A program made the translations under genes and the position numbers. Shown here piece after piece: positions 25,231-37,251 of a stretch of DNA of 64,000 nt. The notes below the pieces were generated by a model. It did not search any database, was not told the origin of the DNA, and saw only the letters and a program-made list of their open reading frames with translations. Origin of the DNA: Amyloporia xantha. Its lineage: Eukaryota; Basidiomycota; Agaricomycetes; Polyporales; Adustoporiaceae. The stretch covers positions 1,302,001-1,366,000 of the forward strand of contig JAYKKR010000007.1 of the NCBI GenBank assembly GCA_036971615.1, written 5' to 3'. The stretch's first letter is position 1, and each line of letters begins with the position of its first letter.

Positions 25231-27312
25231 AGGTCGCTTCCTGGACCGAAACAAGTAAGAAGGCTAGAAACGGGATAAGAGACAAGCTGCGGGCGCCAGG
25301 CCCGTTAGAGTGAGGAAAGAGGACAACAAAGGTTATAGAAGATGGGAACAAATGCTGGGTTTAGTGGTCGTTCTGATCAAGTTGGACGCGTACAGCAGTC
25401 CATATATTGGATAGACGCCCAAAATATGACATCGCTTGAAAAGGAAGCATCGGGATCACAAGACCGATCGGGGACTGCACCAGGCTCCTTCCCGCCACTT
25501 TCGGGAGGTAGGGGGCCCATCCGAGGGACTTTATGACATACGGAAAACATACCAGCCACAATACGGCGATATCCGAGCTAATTTCCAACTCAGCCCAAAT
25601 TCAAACACCTCAATCTTATCCCCCTCTACCTCCCTACAGCGGCTGGCACAAAACATGAGTAAACAACGGAGCCCGGACGTGTGCCTTCTCGATTCGGAAG
25701 GTGGAATTCTTGACTTTGTTGGTGGTGGTTGAACGCGACCGCTGGTTCAGCGGACTCAGAAGTTTTCTATGAGCTTAAGAACCTTCGACCAAATTTCTGA
25801 AGTATCTCAAGAAATATATGAACAGCTTAGAAGAGCTATGGGTACAAAAATCCGATGACCTGCAGATACGATGACTATCCTTCCCTCTCCAAAGGAGACT
25901 CTGTGGATGCATTTGCTTATCAGAACTTAATTTTACATGTAGGCTGTATGGTGGAAATACAAGTCTCAGAGCCTCTGCTTGCTATATTGCGCAGGCCCGC
26001 GCACAATAAACCCTTTTCGTCGGCGCACCCACCTTCCTGAATTAGAACGTTCGCGCTCCGGAGCCCGTTGTTTACTCGTGTTTTGTGCCAGCCGCCGTAG
26101 GGAGGTGAGGGGGATTACAGCAATCTGCAAAACGATAGGCCATCGCTCAGGGAAAAACAAACGAGCATGTGACACCCCCGGGAGGGCTTCAATGTCGTCT
26201 GGCGCCACCAGAAAGTGCAGCCATCAACGTACCGACTCCAATAGCTAGCGTTTTGCTCCGAATTTACTCCAAAAACAGATATCTGTGTCCCATAAGTAGA
26301 AATGCCGCACAAATGGCTCTCGGCAAGAGCCCCACAGTCCGCTGTACCAGAGCCTACAGCTCCCCGGATCGCTCTCACGTGCATGTTTTGTGAAACCTGG
26401 CGGTGGCCTATCGTTTTGCAGATTGCTGTAAGATTGAGGGGTTTGAATTTGCACGTGATTGTCACATGATCCATGATCTATTAATATCCTGGGATTCATC
26501 GTACTGTCAGACTGAGCATAGAATACGGCCATTCGGATGGGCCCCCACCTCCCGGAGAAGGATGGGCAGGAGCCTGGGACTGCACACCAATGGCCAGTGG
26601 CCACCCTGACTCGGAGCACCCTCAGTATCAACCGTCGCACTGTGATGTATATACTATAGGTCATAGAACTCTGACGCATCACCATCTCTCGTTTCTCTCC
26701 AGCGATCTGTCGAACGATAGGTCATTGGCGTCATTCTGCACAAAATGTGAGCGGTCTGGAAAGCTTTGGGTGAGCAGAGCCAGCTCTTCTTCAGTCGATT
26801 CTGGCACCCCTGTCGAGAAGTTTCAGCAAGTATGGGCGCGACGCGACAACTATCTAGAAGTCACAGATGCCAAGGTCTTTATGGTATCTCGAATATGGGT
26901 GGTAACTGACTCAAATCCCTTCCAATACGCATTCAGAGTACACTGTTATGTGTTGCAAGGCATCCCGAAACCTATAAGTTTCTCAATGAATCCGTTTTGC
27001 TCCGCATACAGAGGGAAATTTGGTCAAACCGTTCAAATGCGCCATGCAAATTACTAATATTAGGTAGCACTTACTAACGTACCGACAAACATCAAATTAT
27101 TTTCGTACCCAACACTATGCTAAATCTCCCGATATTAAGTACTAGCACGAGAGATTGAACGAGTTAAGTAGTGTATCTATTGATTGGCTTTGCGATGAAC
27201 AATCATGTGAAACCACAATCAATATCGGCGCAAGAAAGGCGCCTGGTGCGTATTCTACAGCACAGCGAAACCGGCAAATTAATCATGAATAGAGGCAAGA
27301 TTCGTACCGCAA
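25231..27312. other. Intergenic containing diverged repeats
   Basis: No gene supported. The left half carries diverged inverted copies of a repeat (separate entry). The stretch from 26650 to 27300 shows nothing I can assign. Confidence 0.45.
25480..26600. repeat. Cluster of diverged inverted repeat copies
   Basis: At least three related segments are seen. About 25480-25690 on plus carries CAGGCTCC...GGGAGGT..GGGGCCCATCCGA, then AAATTCAAACACCTCAATCTTA, then GGCTGGCACAAAACATGAGTA. The same order on minus runs from about 26600 to 26425. The GGCTGGCACAAAACACGAGTA part recurs on minus at about 26095-26060. A further pair shares CAGCAATCTGCAAAACGATAGGCC: plus at about 26120-26145 and minus at about 26430-26405. 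This looks like nested, decayed mobile-element sequence; I cannot name the family. Confidence 0.7.
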
Positions 27313-30300
27313 TTAGTCCTCATCGCGGACGAGATCGATGACAACTGGCACCGTCGACGCCGTCGAGCTTTGGGTGCTTATGCGTTTCCTTTTTTTGACA
27401 CAGCTACCCCTCCCCGACACGAAGTCGTCGGGCGCTCGACGCTTGTTCTCGTTGTGATTGCGGAGCTGATGTTCAAGAAGTGAAAGCTCTGCTCTAGCAA
27501 CTGCTAGCCTTGCAACCTTTACCTTCTCCTGGAGAAGTAATGTCAACAACAACTCAACTCGCAACTCGCATGCACTCCAGAACTAACCTCCAAATCCGGC
27601 CTATCTCGATCGATTTTTGAAACATATCTGTTCCCCGGATCATCGTTGGGTCCATACTCGAACGGATAGTCTTGATGTACATACTTCTTATCCTCAATCT
27701 GCACAGCCTCCAAATCGATAAACTGCACCGGCTCTAGATGCTCAGCGACGGGCTGTCCATTGTTGGGACTTATAAGCCCAGAAGACGGAGCTCGCTCCTC
27801 AGCTTCTGAGCCTACGGCTGAAGCAACCTGCATTCCAGTCTTTCCATTGGATGGAAAGTGGTCACTCCCTTCAGGTTGCCTACTCCCAGGCCATTCGTCG
27901 TAATCCTCGGCTGGCGGAGCAACCATATGAAAAGTGCGCTGCTCAGCCTTTGGGCTAAGCATGGATAAGTCAGGATCGTTGAGACTTGGAGAGTCTGCGG
28001 AAGGGAGCCCATGGCACGTAAGCTGTGAATGAGGGCGGGTAAGGGCGCGTTCCTTCAGGTTTGAAATTGCACATAGCGCAGGAAACTTGCGCTCTTCGGG
28101 ACAGATACCTACATCCTCAGATTGCAGCCTTGGGGGAGAACGCGCACTGTCCTCATGGTGAATTTGGAGAGTAGCGTCGTCGCTGTCGATCTGTGCATCG
28201 GAGAGCAAATCCTCATCTTCTTCGAGCTGCTGGTTTGCGGAGCCGACATCGCTTTTGTTATGACTTATCTTCGGGTAGTGGTTCGTGCCGTTGTTGAGAT
28301 GTAGGCCTGAGAAAGAATATTCATCTTCTCCGAGTTGCATGCGTGGCCGAGCATGCTTATTGTCCTTGAGGCTTGGAGAAATCTCTATATCTTCTTCAAG
28401 CTGAGTCGCTGGCTTGATTCTGACTTCGTCGCGGCTTGTATCTGTTAGATGGGCGTCATCGACCTCAGTAAGGTGCGGCTGCGGGAAGTGCAGTTCATCT
28501 TCATCGAGGTGTTGTCCGAAAGCGCCAACACTAGCTTCACGAAGAGGAGAGACATCGTCTTCCTGCTGTTCCGAACCAGCTGAGCAGTGTCCAGTCTCCT
28601 CGGCCTGTGCAATTCGGGTATGAAGATTCATTTCAACGTCGTCATGTCTGAATGTGGCCACAGGGCCATGATCATCATCGCGAATGATGTCGCCTCCATC
28701 CGAAACGCATTTAGCTTCCTCTGGAAATCGGACGTCTATCATCATAGTCCAGAACAAACACTCCTCACCTGGGAAGAAATCATCTTCGTCCTGATCCTCT
28801 TCGTCCTGATCCTCTTCGTCCTGATCCTCTTCGTCCTGATCCTCTTCGTCCTTATTCTCTTCGTCTTTATCCTCTTCGTCCTCATCCTCTTCGTCCTCAT
28901 CCTCTTCGTCCTCATCCTCTTCGTCCTCACCCTCTTCGTCCTGATCCTGATCCTCTTCGTCCTTATCCTCTTCGCCAAGACAAATTTTCTGCGAGCCGAC
29001 GGTCTTCTTCATAGGTGTGTCAGAAGGATGCTCCTCGTTCTTCGAATCCTCAACTGGTGGATCCATGCAAGGAAGAGCCCCTTCATTCCGCCCTTTAGGA
29101 CCAACGTTAGATGTCTCAAGATGTGTCTGTCCTGAGCGCACCTAAAACCTGTATCTCGCTCTCGGGCCTTCCCGAACTGCCAATATCAGAGCCTGAACGC
29201 TGAGAGGCAGACGATACTGGGTCCTTAGATGATGGATCAATTGTAGTAGTAGTAGTAATCTGTGCAGCTGACATTGAGGGTTCCACGACGTGTAGAGGCA
29301 CATCACGGAGACTAGGCGCTTGTTCTGTTCCAAGCGGTTCAGCGACTGGCAGAGTCAACGGCTGTGTCGCTACCGACACCTCGGACAACGGCTGCTGTTG
29401 TTCAGCGGAACATGGACCAACCGAAGCAAGATCTCCCTTTCCACTGAAACCCTCACCCGAGTTTACACCTGTTGCCGTAGTCATATCACCCTCCCCTTTG
29501 ACAATTTCTTCTTCAATTTGATCCTCTTCCTCTGTATCGGTATCGCCCTGGGCTGTAGGATTCAATGACTCATTAATAGATGCAACAACGCCAACGCGTG
29601 GCAGGAAAGAAAGTACCTGACGGCACCAGCTTGAACATGAAGGATGCTGCCAACTGTTTGCGTAAATCAAGATCAGGATCAAGCTCTTTGATGATCATTT
29701 TAGATCGGTTTGATCGCTGTGGTATAATCATCGTTGGGCCCAAGCTGTGTTGCCATTGAGTATGACAGAGTATCTCGGCATGTGATCACAAACGTACATG
29801 ACTTGGACAGAATTAGATTCTGTATTCGGAGATTTGAGTAGAGCAGATCTTCTTTCAAGAAGTGTCTTGCGCGGATCGCTCTGCACACTCTTATCTGCAT
29901 ACGATTTCACGCCTTTGATGCTTTCAATGTTGAATGTGAGATGCCCCGGATCACGTGAATCCTGAAGCCACTTCTCCCGGTGCCCTAGCCATGATATAAG
30001 TCAGTTCCTGAATTGGAATCGGACGGACTGATACCCACTGAATCGATGCGGTTTGACAAGCTTATAGACTTGAACTTCAGTTTTAGAGAGCCGATAGCCC
30101 AAGTCAATGACCGATTCACCCGGTTCAACAATGAAGCTACCAAGCTCCTGTGCATCGAGACAAGGTGTGACGACTATGGGCCTGTCACAACCATTGACCA
30201 CCTTGAAAGCGAATATCTGGAAAGAGAACTCTGTATCATTCTGGCATCCGCACACGAGTAGCGTACCATGCCAATGATGCAGTGTATGTTGCATGCATAG

Positions 30301-30778
30301 TGTAGGTACCACCCGAATACTGGAGCGAACGGTTGGCCCCGTCGTGAATTCCAGGACGAATAGTATAGTCGTCTGCGTTGCTGAAATGCATATGATGGGA
30401 TATGTTTCTCAAACGCGTCGTTCCGCACTGCGGATTCTTCCATTGTGTCGCCCCCTGCGCTTACGATATCAATCGTTACACTGAACTCCGTGTCTGGTAT
30501 GACAACGCGGCCCATACTAGCAAGTGGATGAAGCTTGGAGAAACGACGCACACAAATGACTGTCAATTGTGTCAAACAGAGATTTTGAAGTACTACCAGA
30601 TCCGCGGCAAGATCCGTGCTCGCTTAGTGTTCGTCTTGTTGCAGGCAGCCTGTTGGATCAAATAGACTGCGTGTACTGACCTGAAGCATCGTTGGAAGGG
30701 CTTTTCAACCAGGGTCACATCGGACAAGTACTGAGTTGGATTGTGACCATGAAAATGCACATGAAGGAAAGCTAACCC
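27313..30778 (-). CDS. Large acidic repeat protein with SIM-like C-terminus
   Basis: Family not recognised. Nine exons close in phase: 30778..30681, 30516..30429, 30372..30039, 29984..29798, 29744..29617, 29552..29142, 29092..27588, 27528..27313. Together they encode about 988 residues, and the true start lies further upstream. The N-terminal third looks folded (FLHVHFHGHNPTQYLSDVTL, MGRVVIPDTEFSVTIDIV, FAFKVVNGCDRPIVVTPCLD, GSFIVEPGESVIDLGYRL). The rest is disordered and acidic, with a run of about 13 DEEDQ/DEEDE-type units from a 15-bp minisatellite (28785-28975). Near the end a helix (EKVKVARLAVARAELSLLEH) and basic KKRKRIS (nuclear localisation candidate) precede VPVVIDLVRDED, which resembles a SUMO-interaction motif. 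One acceptor is CCTAAAG. A nuclear role is inferred only. Confidence 0.7.
28785..28975. repeat. 15-bp in-frame minisatellite (acidic codons)
   Basis: On the plus strand the unit is close to CTCTTCGTCCTGATC, about 13 copies with C/T variants. On the coding (minus) strand it encodes runs such as DEEDQDEED. Because the unit is five codons, copy-number change keeps the frame of the acidic protein. Confidence 0.9.
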
Positions 30779-30859
30779 CTAGTCAGAAGCCGAGCACTGA
30801 TTGGTCGGTTCGAAGAGGCGAAGTAATAGACTTCGAAATGCAATATACATAACGCCTTG

Positions 30860-32100
30860 ACTCAATTTGTCTTCGGCCACAAATCTCCAAACCTTCCCAA
30901 CGTGAGCAACATAGAAGTTCAAATAGTTTAGCCTTGCCTAAAGGTTCATTCCGTAGGGAATATTAGAAATGGATGGATGAACATCGGTGCGAACATGACG
31001 ACAAAACAAAGGCGGCACTATACTTTTTTGTCAACCTGCAACAGTTTTGAGTATACACCTGGACATCATCCACTGATATGCCGAGTGTAGGATTGAAAGC
31101 AACCATGGAATGCTGATCACGTACCTGCGCATACGGCGACATGGCGCTCGACACCAGCTCAAGTAAACGGGAGGGAGGTGTGGACAACGAAATGGAAACA
31201 GTCGTAAGTCTGTAGGATTAGTCAATCCTCCCTGATAGCGATGTCAGACGGCCCCTCTCCATTCGTCTACTGTTTCTTTGCGAGCAACGTGTGGTGCCTT
31301 CAAGATAGCTTCACTCTTATCTTTCTTGAGCTTGCGTTGGAAAGTTTGTGCTGGCGCTTCTGTGACCTTTAAGTTCTTAGCGAGCGCTCACTTCAAGCAG
31401 ACCTTCGTTGCGCATACACACGAGTACTCACATATAATTCGCCTTCGCTTTTGTCTACATCAAAACTGCGGCTCGTGAGTCAAATTTGGTAGCTGAATCG
31501 GCCTTCAAGTCGATGAAGGACGTTCGAATGCTCGCTGCCAGAACTATCTTCGAATGCCGACAGCACTGGTTCCACAGCTACGCTGTGACAATGCAGATAC
31601 ATACGCGCATCAGGATTTGAGATAATATAGTGGAAAGCCTATCCCTCGGGTTGTGGATTCTGACGGGATTGCGAGGATTACGTGCGCTCCGTCTCGACCA
31701 AATGCGACCTTGGCTGCACCGCTGACGGCGTAGAGTACTATAGACGGTTATACAGGTAGTGGGTCAGTGAGGAATTCTTACTTGCACTTCTTCAGCTGGG
31801 CAAAGGATAGTGGGCTTCGTCCTCTCCTGTTCACATAACAGTACGCTTAGATCAATATGGGAGTATCGGGAAAACCTTCCTCGAGGCTATTCGCGATTCT
31901 GTACCATCGGTTCAGAATGAGATGCGACGCGTAAACGACACCGCACCAACAACATATCTTACCTGACGCGTCGGCTTGAGATTCAGAGTGGCAAATGGCG
32001 AACATTTTGCGGATTTATTCTCCCAAATTTTTCCAAGGGCTCCAAGTCACCTCTTGCACCTGTGATGTTCACTGCAAAGGCATCCGGAAGTATGCAGAGA
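30860..32100 (-). CDS. Probable 5' exons of the acidic protein gene, unresolved
   Basis: The minus strand carries several short stretches with coding character joined by good splice sites. In order: GALGKIWENKSAKCSPFATL near 32040, continuing to RQ|ERTKPTILCPAEEVQ; VLYAVSGAAKVAFGRDGAHV near 31725; SVAVEPVLSAFEDSSGSEH near 31580; FDVDKSEGELY near 31465; EAPAQTFQRKLKKDKSEAIL near 31360; and STPPSRLLELVSSAMSPYAQ near 31190-31130. The last ends in phase 0 before GTACGT and could feed the exon at 30778. I could not find a convincing start codon or close every junction, so this may be the upstream part of the neighbouring gene or a separate decayed gene. No family recognised. Confidence 0.4.
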
Positions 32101-32246
32101 TAGTACGAGACGGTGTCACATATGTCGATATTATGAGAAACCTAGATAGAAGATGCCGATGACAACAGAGGTACTTATAGTGTTTAGGATGGAACGATCG
32201 GATTTCCCAAGTTGCCTTGAAAGGCTATTATTATGTAAGCCAATTA

Positions 32247-32521
32247 CTGTACCATTTCGACCACTTGTTCAGTCACATGTCACGGACTCCTCTGAACTGG
32301 GCTCTGAGTTCAAATATCACGGTCACAAAATATTTTGAACTTCGGCGCTTACTGAATGTCACGTTCCCACGGTCCCTCTATAGTGAGGATGGCCCTGGAT
32401 GGGGGGTGTCTGAACCTAAATTTAGGGTCTGTCACGCACCATTCCAGCCTCTGAACTGATGAACTGGCCAAACTTTTGGTCACATGTCACAGTGCCTGAA
32501 CTGGTGGTCGAAATGGTACAG
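32247..32521. mobile_element. 275-bp MITE with TA target duplication
   Basis: The ends are inverted repeats: CTGTACCATTTCGACCAC is identical at both termini and similarity continues to about 38 bp (GTTCAG.CAC..). TA flanks both sides (32245-32246 and 32522-32523), fitting a Tc1/mariner-type TA insertion. No coding capacity. It sits about 115 bp upstream of the eIF3i start codon, in its promoter or 5' UTR region. Confidence 0.8.
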
Positions 32522-32635
32522 TACCCTCTCGGCAGATGCCGTAGAAATTCCTGTCCGTCCAGTGATAAGTGCACCTTAGGCTCTTAGCTCTGCTTCTGCT
32601 TCAACGCTTCATTCTGCGTTTCGTTCACATACAAG

Positions 32636-34086
32636 ATGGTCTGTTTTTCAATTGCACCTACCACTCCATACCCATACTGACCAGATATTGCAGAGGCCGA
32701 TTCTTTTGCAAGGTCAGTACAGCTGATTCTAGGCGCTCCTCGTACATCTCAGAAACTCTTCGGTACCTACAGGACACGAACGATCGCTAACCCAGATCAA
32801 ATTTAACCGCGAGGGCGATCTCCTATTCTCCTGCTCAAAAGACCATGTCATCAACGTGTGGTTTACACATAACGGAGAGCGGCTGGGGACGTACGACGGA
32901 CATAACGGGACTGTGTGGACGATCGACGTAGACTGTACGTCCTCCTTTCTTTCGAAGTCCTCATAAATCTAACATCGCATCTGCCTGATGTGTCACTGAA
33001 TCTCCTGAAAATCTGTGTCGGTTGACGACCTCGTTCATACCCATAAAGCCCAGTCACGATTTTTGATAAGCGGCTCCGCCGACAACACCATGCGCCTCTG
33101 GTCCGTACAGTCGGGCAAGTGTCTCTACCGATGGGAGTTTCCGACAGCTGTGAAGCGCGTAGCGTTTAGCGAAGACGATGAGCAGGTTGTGTGTATCACT
33201 GAGCAGCGGATGGGGCACCAGGGTGCTGTGCGGATATTCAGCATCAACCGGGATGGTGATGAGAACGATCGTACGCCACCTATTTGTCTTTCTTTTGTTA
33301 GGTCAGTCTTACTCTATGATTTAGAGTCGAAGGAGCCGACATCCATGTTCCACCCTGTCGGCTCAAAAGCGACGCTGTGCGCATTCGCGCATATCCCAAG
33401 CCTTATCTTGATGGGTCATGAGTCGGGCAAGGTCGCTCTCTTTGATGCTAAGACGGGCGAGGAGGTGCTCTCCAATGAGCGCGCACACATGGATGTCGTT
33501 ACCGACCTTCAGCTCAGCCCGGACCGCTCGTATTTCATCACAAGTAGCAAGGACAAGACGGCGCGGGTATGTTACCCCTTTTATTATGTGTAGTGACGAG
33601 TGCTTACGCGCAGAAAAGCTGCACGAGACAAGGACATTGGAGGTCCTCAAAACATATTCCACTGAGACACCCCTTAACAGCGCTGCGATAGCGATCGGAA
33701 AGCCATATGTATGTCGATGTATTACGCATGGCAATTTCAATCTGACATCATCAAATTATAGGTATTGCTAGGAGGTGGACAGGACGCCATGAGTGTCACG
33801 ACAACTTCGCTGCGACAGGGCAAATTCGAGACTCGTTTCTGGCACAAGCTTTTTGAGGAGGAAGTAGGACGAGTAAAAGGCCACTTTGGGCCAATCAACA
33901 CGTTAGTATATATAACATCCTCGACTGCGATGCTCCCTGATGTTGGATTTCGTCTCCAGAATCGCAGTCTCTCCAAAAGGCGACTGCTTCGCGTCCGGAG
34001 GAGAAGACGGGTTTGTGCGGGTTCACCACTTCGACGAGAGCTACTTCCGCGGAAAACCCTACGGCGACCTTGAGATTGATGATTAG
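32636..34086 (+). CDS. TIF34: eIF3 subunit i (WD40 protein), 334 aa
   Basis: Subunit i of translation initiation factor 3, a seven-bladed WD40 propeller needed for 43S scanning complexes. Eight exons close in phase: 32636..32638, 32694..32712, 32773..32934, 33049..33270, 33325..33566, 33619..33708, 33762..33901, 33960..34086 (334 residues, normal family length). Hallmarks: [124 protein letters not shown] and the ending [16 protein letters not shown] ... GDLEIDD. Exon 1 contributes only the ATG. The unspliced frame from that ATG does not reach the conserved sequence. Two acceptors are AAAG (33048, 33618), forced by frame. Conserved from first to last residue. Confidence 0.95.
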
Positions 34087-35421
34087 ACGAACGTGCAGTT
34101 CTACGTGTAGCGTTGGGTGCGATGGCTGTTTTCTTTGCTATGTATGATATGTATCGATATGATGATCATGTCATGCTTACTGGTCGAGCTTGGCGTCGGA
34201 ATGATCCTTATGGTATAGGGTGGGGTAGATGGGGCCATGGGCCGTACGCCCGTTCTCCTGTCCGACAGAGCCGGTTTCGTGAGGACAGTATGGTCATGCG
34301 CAAATGCTTTGGGCAGGTCTGTAGGCTCGAAGGAAGACGAAATCACCGGAAGTTTTTAGGAAGTGGTGGAGATACCTTCCGTCGATAACAGAGGATGCCA
34401 TTCAATTCAGTCTTAGATGCTTCCTCGGCCCACCATCCTCTGGATGTCGGCTACACAAATAGCAACAAGTGGAGTCGTGTCGAAGATGGGCCGCTATGTC
34501 TATTCTGTCCGTCTTCATGGTATGCCCAGGGAACCCACTCACCTACAAGAAGGTCAGCCGACGTCGGACCGGGTCCGTTCTGCAGCACCCATGAGCTTCG
34601 ACCCTGCAGCTCTAGCCTCTACGTGTCACCCGAACATCACGAAATCTATTGAGTAATGGTGCACAGATTAGCAAGCATGATGAGAGCGTAGCACGAGATG
34701 CAATATGGAGCAAGGAGCGCCGAATCAAGAAGAAACGTATGGCGAGGGAGTGGAAACTGTCATGCAGGCACAGCCAGACTGTGAGGAACGTACTACCAAA
34801 AGGCCCTGTAGAGATAAATTGGAATAGCAGTGAGAACGAAGCGAACAGTACATGATTGTGGATGGGACAGAATGAACAGAAAGGTACGACAACACATGCA
34901 AGGAGAATGGGGTAAAATCGATGGTGACCTGAGCCAATCGATGTGTAGATCAGCGAGTGAAAAGGAGACGGAAATGTGAGAGGAATAGACGAGATACATG
35001 GTCTTGACGCTGATTGAAACAAGTTGTTGGCAGTTGAGCGACGAGATAGATTAGGTACAACTAGATTTTCTCGTGACTCTTCGTCAAAGATCCAGTGCCA
35101 CTGGCTTGCCAGCCCGTGGTTGCGTCTGAAACCCGAGATGTGTCTCATCTGGGCGATTTTTGTGCATGGTATTCCGAATGTACCCTATATCCGAGACATT
35201 CGTCTAGCAACATCGGACTCGTAGAGGTGGTACACAGCGGTCGGAGGCGGTGAGCAGTGGGCCCTATGCGAATCGATATACGGAAAGGCATCTATGAAGG
35301 TGATGGCGTACATAGTCGTATGATGGGAGACATAATAGAATGACGGAGGATCCGTCGTGGTCGTGGGTAGTACCGGGACAGGTGATATACGGTCGGGAAG
35401 CTGGGTACTTCACGGCTGCAA
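34087..35421. other. Intergenic between eIF3i and AMPK beta
   Basis: The two genes converge here (plus and minus), so this is shared 3' flank. No further gene supported. Confidence 0.5.
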
Positions 35422-37251
35422 TCATGTAGGTTTGTAATAGATCGTCGTGATGTACTACAAGGTAAACAGACGATTAGCACAATCACCGCATGTCAGGAAT
35501 GTAGAATGAGAAATGAAAAACGTCCGTGCACAAAGTAAAGATGCCACTCGCGACTCGCTTATACGAGAGAACAGTCCTAGGAAAGAAAGAATCGGACGCA
35601 CCTTCTTCCGATACCTCGTTGTGTTTGCAACAGCCAGCACTCCATTCCTGATGGCGCTGGTACTCAGATGGTGAAGCACGACATGCGACGGTACAGGGAG
35701 GACGCTATTATCGTCTGCCAGTCCCGCGGCGTCGAGCCTACTAACTGCACCATTCATTCTCGGGCCTGCTTCAGGTACCGGCGACTGCAACGGCCCCATC
35801 CCAGCCGTGACATCGGTGCCCGACGCGGTGACAACGGGAAGCCCAAGGGGTGATGGAGCAAGATGCTCGCCATCCCCGCCCATGTCGGCACTTGCACTCG
35901 AGGTCATACCAAGTGTAGATGGACGAGGACGACCTTCTCTGTCCCGTTCTCGCCTCGATCGCTCCTTGCCTGACCGTCGCGATCTTTCCCGCTCCGCAGG
36001 TACAGGGGAACCAGGAACGTTCGCAGGGCGTACGTTGAGGATTAGCTTGTCCAAATGGCGTGGCAACACTGGGGCGGGGGGAATGTTCGGTGCCGGTATG
36101 CCACCGAAAGCGGAAGCAGATGAGTTCGATGAGACTTCGTGCGAGTCAGTCGATGCAAGATATGCTTCCTCCTCTGCCGCGGCCGCGATCAACTCAGGCG
36201 GTATGTCGCTAGTCCACTCAGGGTTCCTTCCGCGACCTGATTCTGCCCCCGCAACTCCATTAGTGCTACCAGCACCGCTACTGGCATCGCTCCAAAAGCT
36301 ATTGATGTGAGCAGGTTGATTATGATGTGGACTCGCCAGTGGCGATACTGACCCTGACGTAGGGGCAGTTACGGTCTGTGGCGACGACGTCGACGATGAA
36401 GAAGTCACAGCAACATAGTTGGCCAACGATCCGTCGCGGTCATCTGCTGCCGTTGGTAAGTCATCTGCGATCCTCCACTGATCATCGACGATGAACTTGA
36501 GATGGTGGGTTCCGGGAAGTAACGAGACATAAGTAAACCATTGGCCAGTCGATGAGCTACGGGAGGTCTGTGAGACGACATCATTGGAAAAGATAGAGAC
36601 TTACTCGAACTCCATTGGCTGTCGCCCTTGCCAACTATCATCACCCGCTCGTGCAAGGACAACGGATCTGCCGCCTCCACGCCATACAATCCTCACAGAG
36701 ACTGGTTCAGGGTTGCTCGCGTCTTCCTCTGCCTTGACTAGAGCGAGCGGAAGCGTGCTGTGTACGATTTCTGGGATGAACTCGGGTCTGTGGGTCTCTT
36801 CATGCACTGGTGAGCTCTCTTGCACTCTGTTTATGATGGAGCGCGTCGATGGATATGCGCTCGTCAAGTACGACTTGTACCTTCCGCGATACGTGGTGGT
36901 CGAAGACCCATCACGATTGCTAAGGTTCAAGGAAATATGTGCAGCTGATGGAAGGTTGTTCTGGGGACGGAACGTTGGCTGCGGCGGTTGGGCAGATATG
37001 GGGATAGGGATGGGTGAGGAGGCTCGCGGCCGACGGTATGCGCCATGAGGCGACACCGATGAGGGCGATGAAGAAGCGGGGGTGAGTGCTAAGGACGCCA
37101 GGTCGGGCAGCTCTAGGGACTTCTTCTTTGTGCGTAAGGAGCGGTGAACACGCTGAGACGAAGCGGACGGTGGTCGAGCGGGGCTACCGCGGCGGACAGG
37201 GGATTGGGAGTGATTGGACTGCGAGGCGGGGTTGGACGTGGTGTTGCCCAT
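35422..37251 (-). CDS. Snf1/AMPK complex beta subunit, 544 aa
   Basis: Scaffold of the heterotrimeric energy-sensing kinase; it binds glycogen-like glucans and holds the alpha and gamma subunits. Exons 37251..36605, 36556..35602 and 35454..35422 close in phase. The start MGNTTS fits N-myristoylation, as in other beta subunits. The glycogen-binding domain (CBM48-like) runs from VSVRIVWRGGGRSVVLARAG through DDSWQGRQPMEFD, SSTGQWFTYVSLLPGTHHLK and FIVDDQWRIADDLPT. After a long Ser/Arg linker the C-terminal ASC module is split: PPELIAAAAEEEAYLAS and APVLPRHLDKLILN, then SHVVLHHLSTSAIRNGVLAV, TTRYRKK and YITTIYYKPT, the last in its own 33-nt exon. The roughly 150-residue insertion inside the ASC region is basic and disordered. 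Homologous to yeast Sip1/Sip2/Gal83. Confidence 0.93.

Noticed and set aside
28742..28978. Lys/Arg-Thr repeat frames and the antisense LFVLI-type frame over the minisatellite
   Set aside because: They are shadows of the acidic repeat in other frames; the multi-exon minus-strand model explains the locus.
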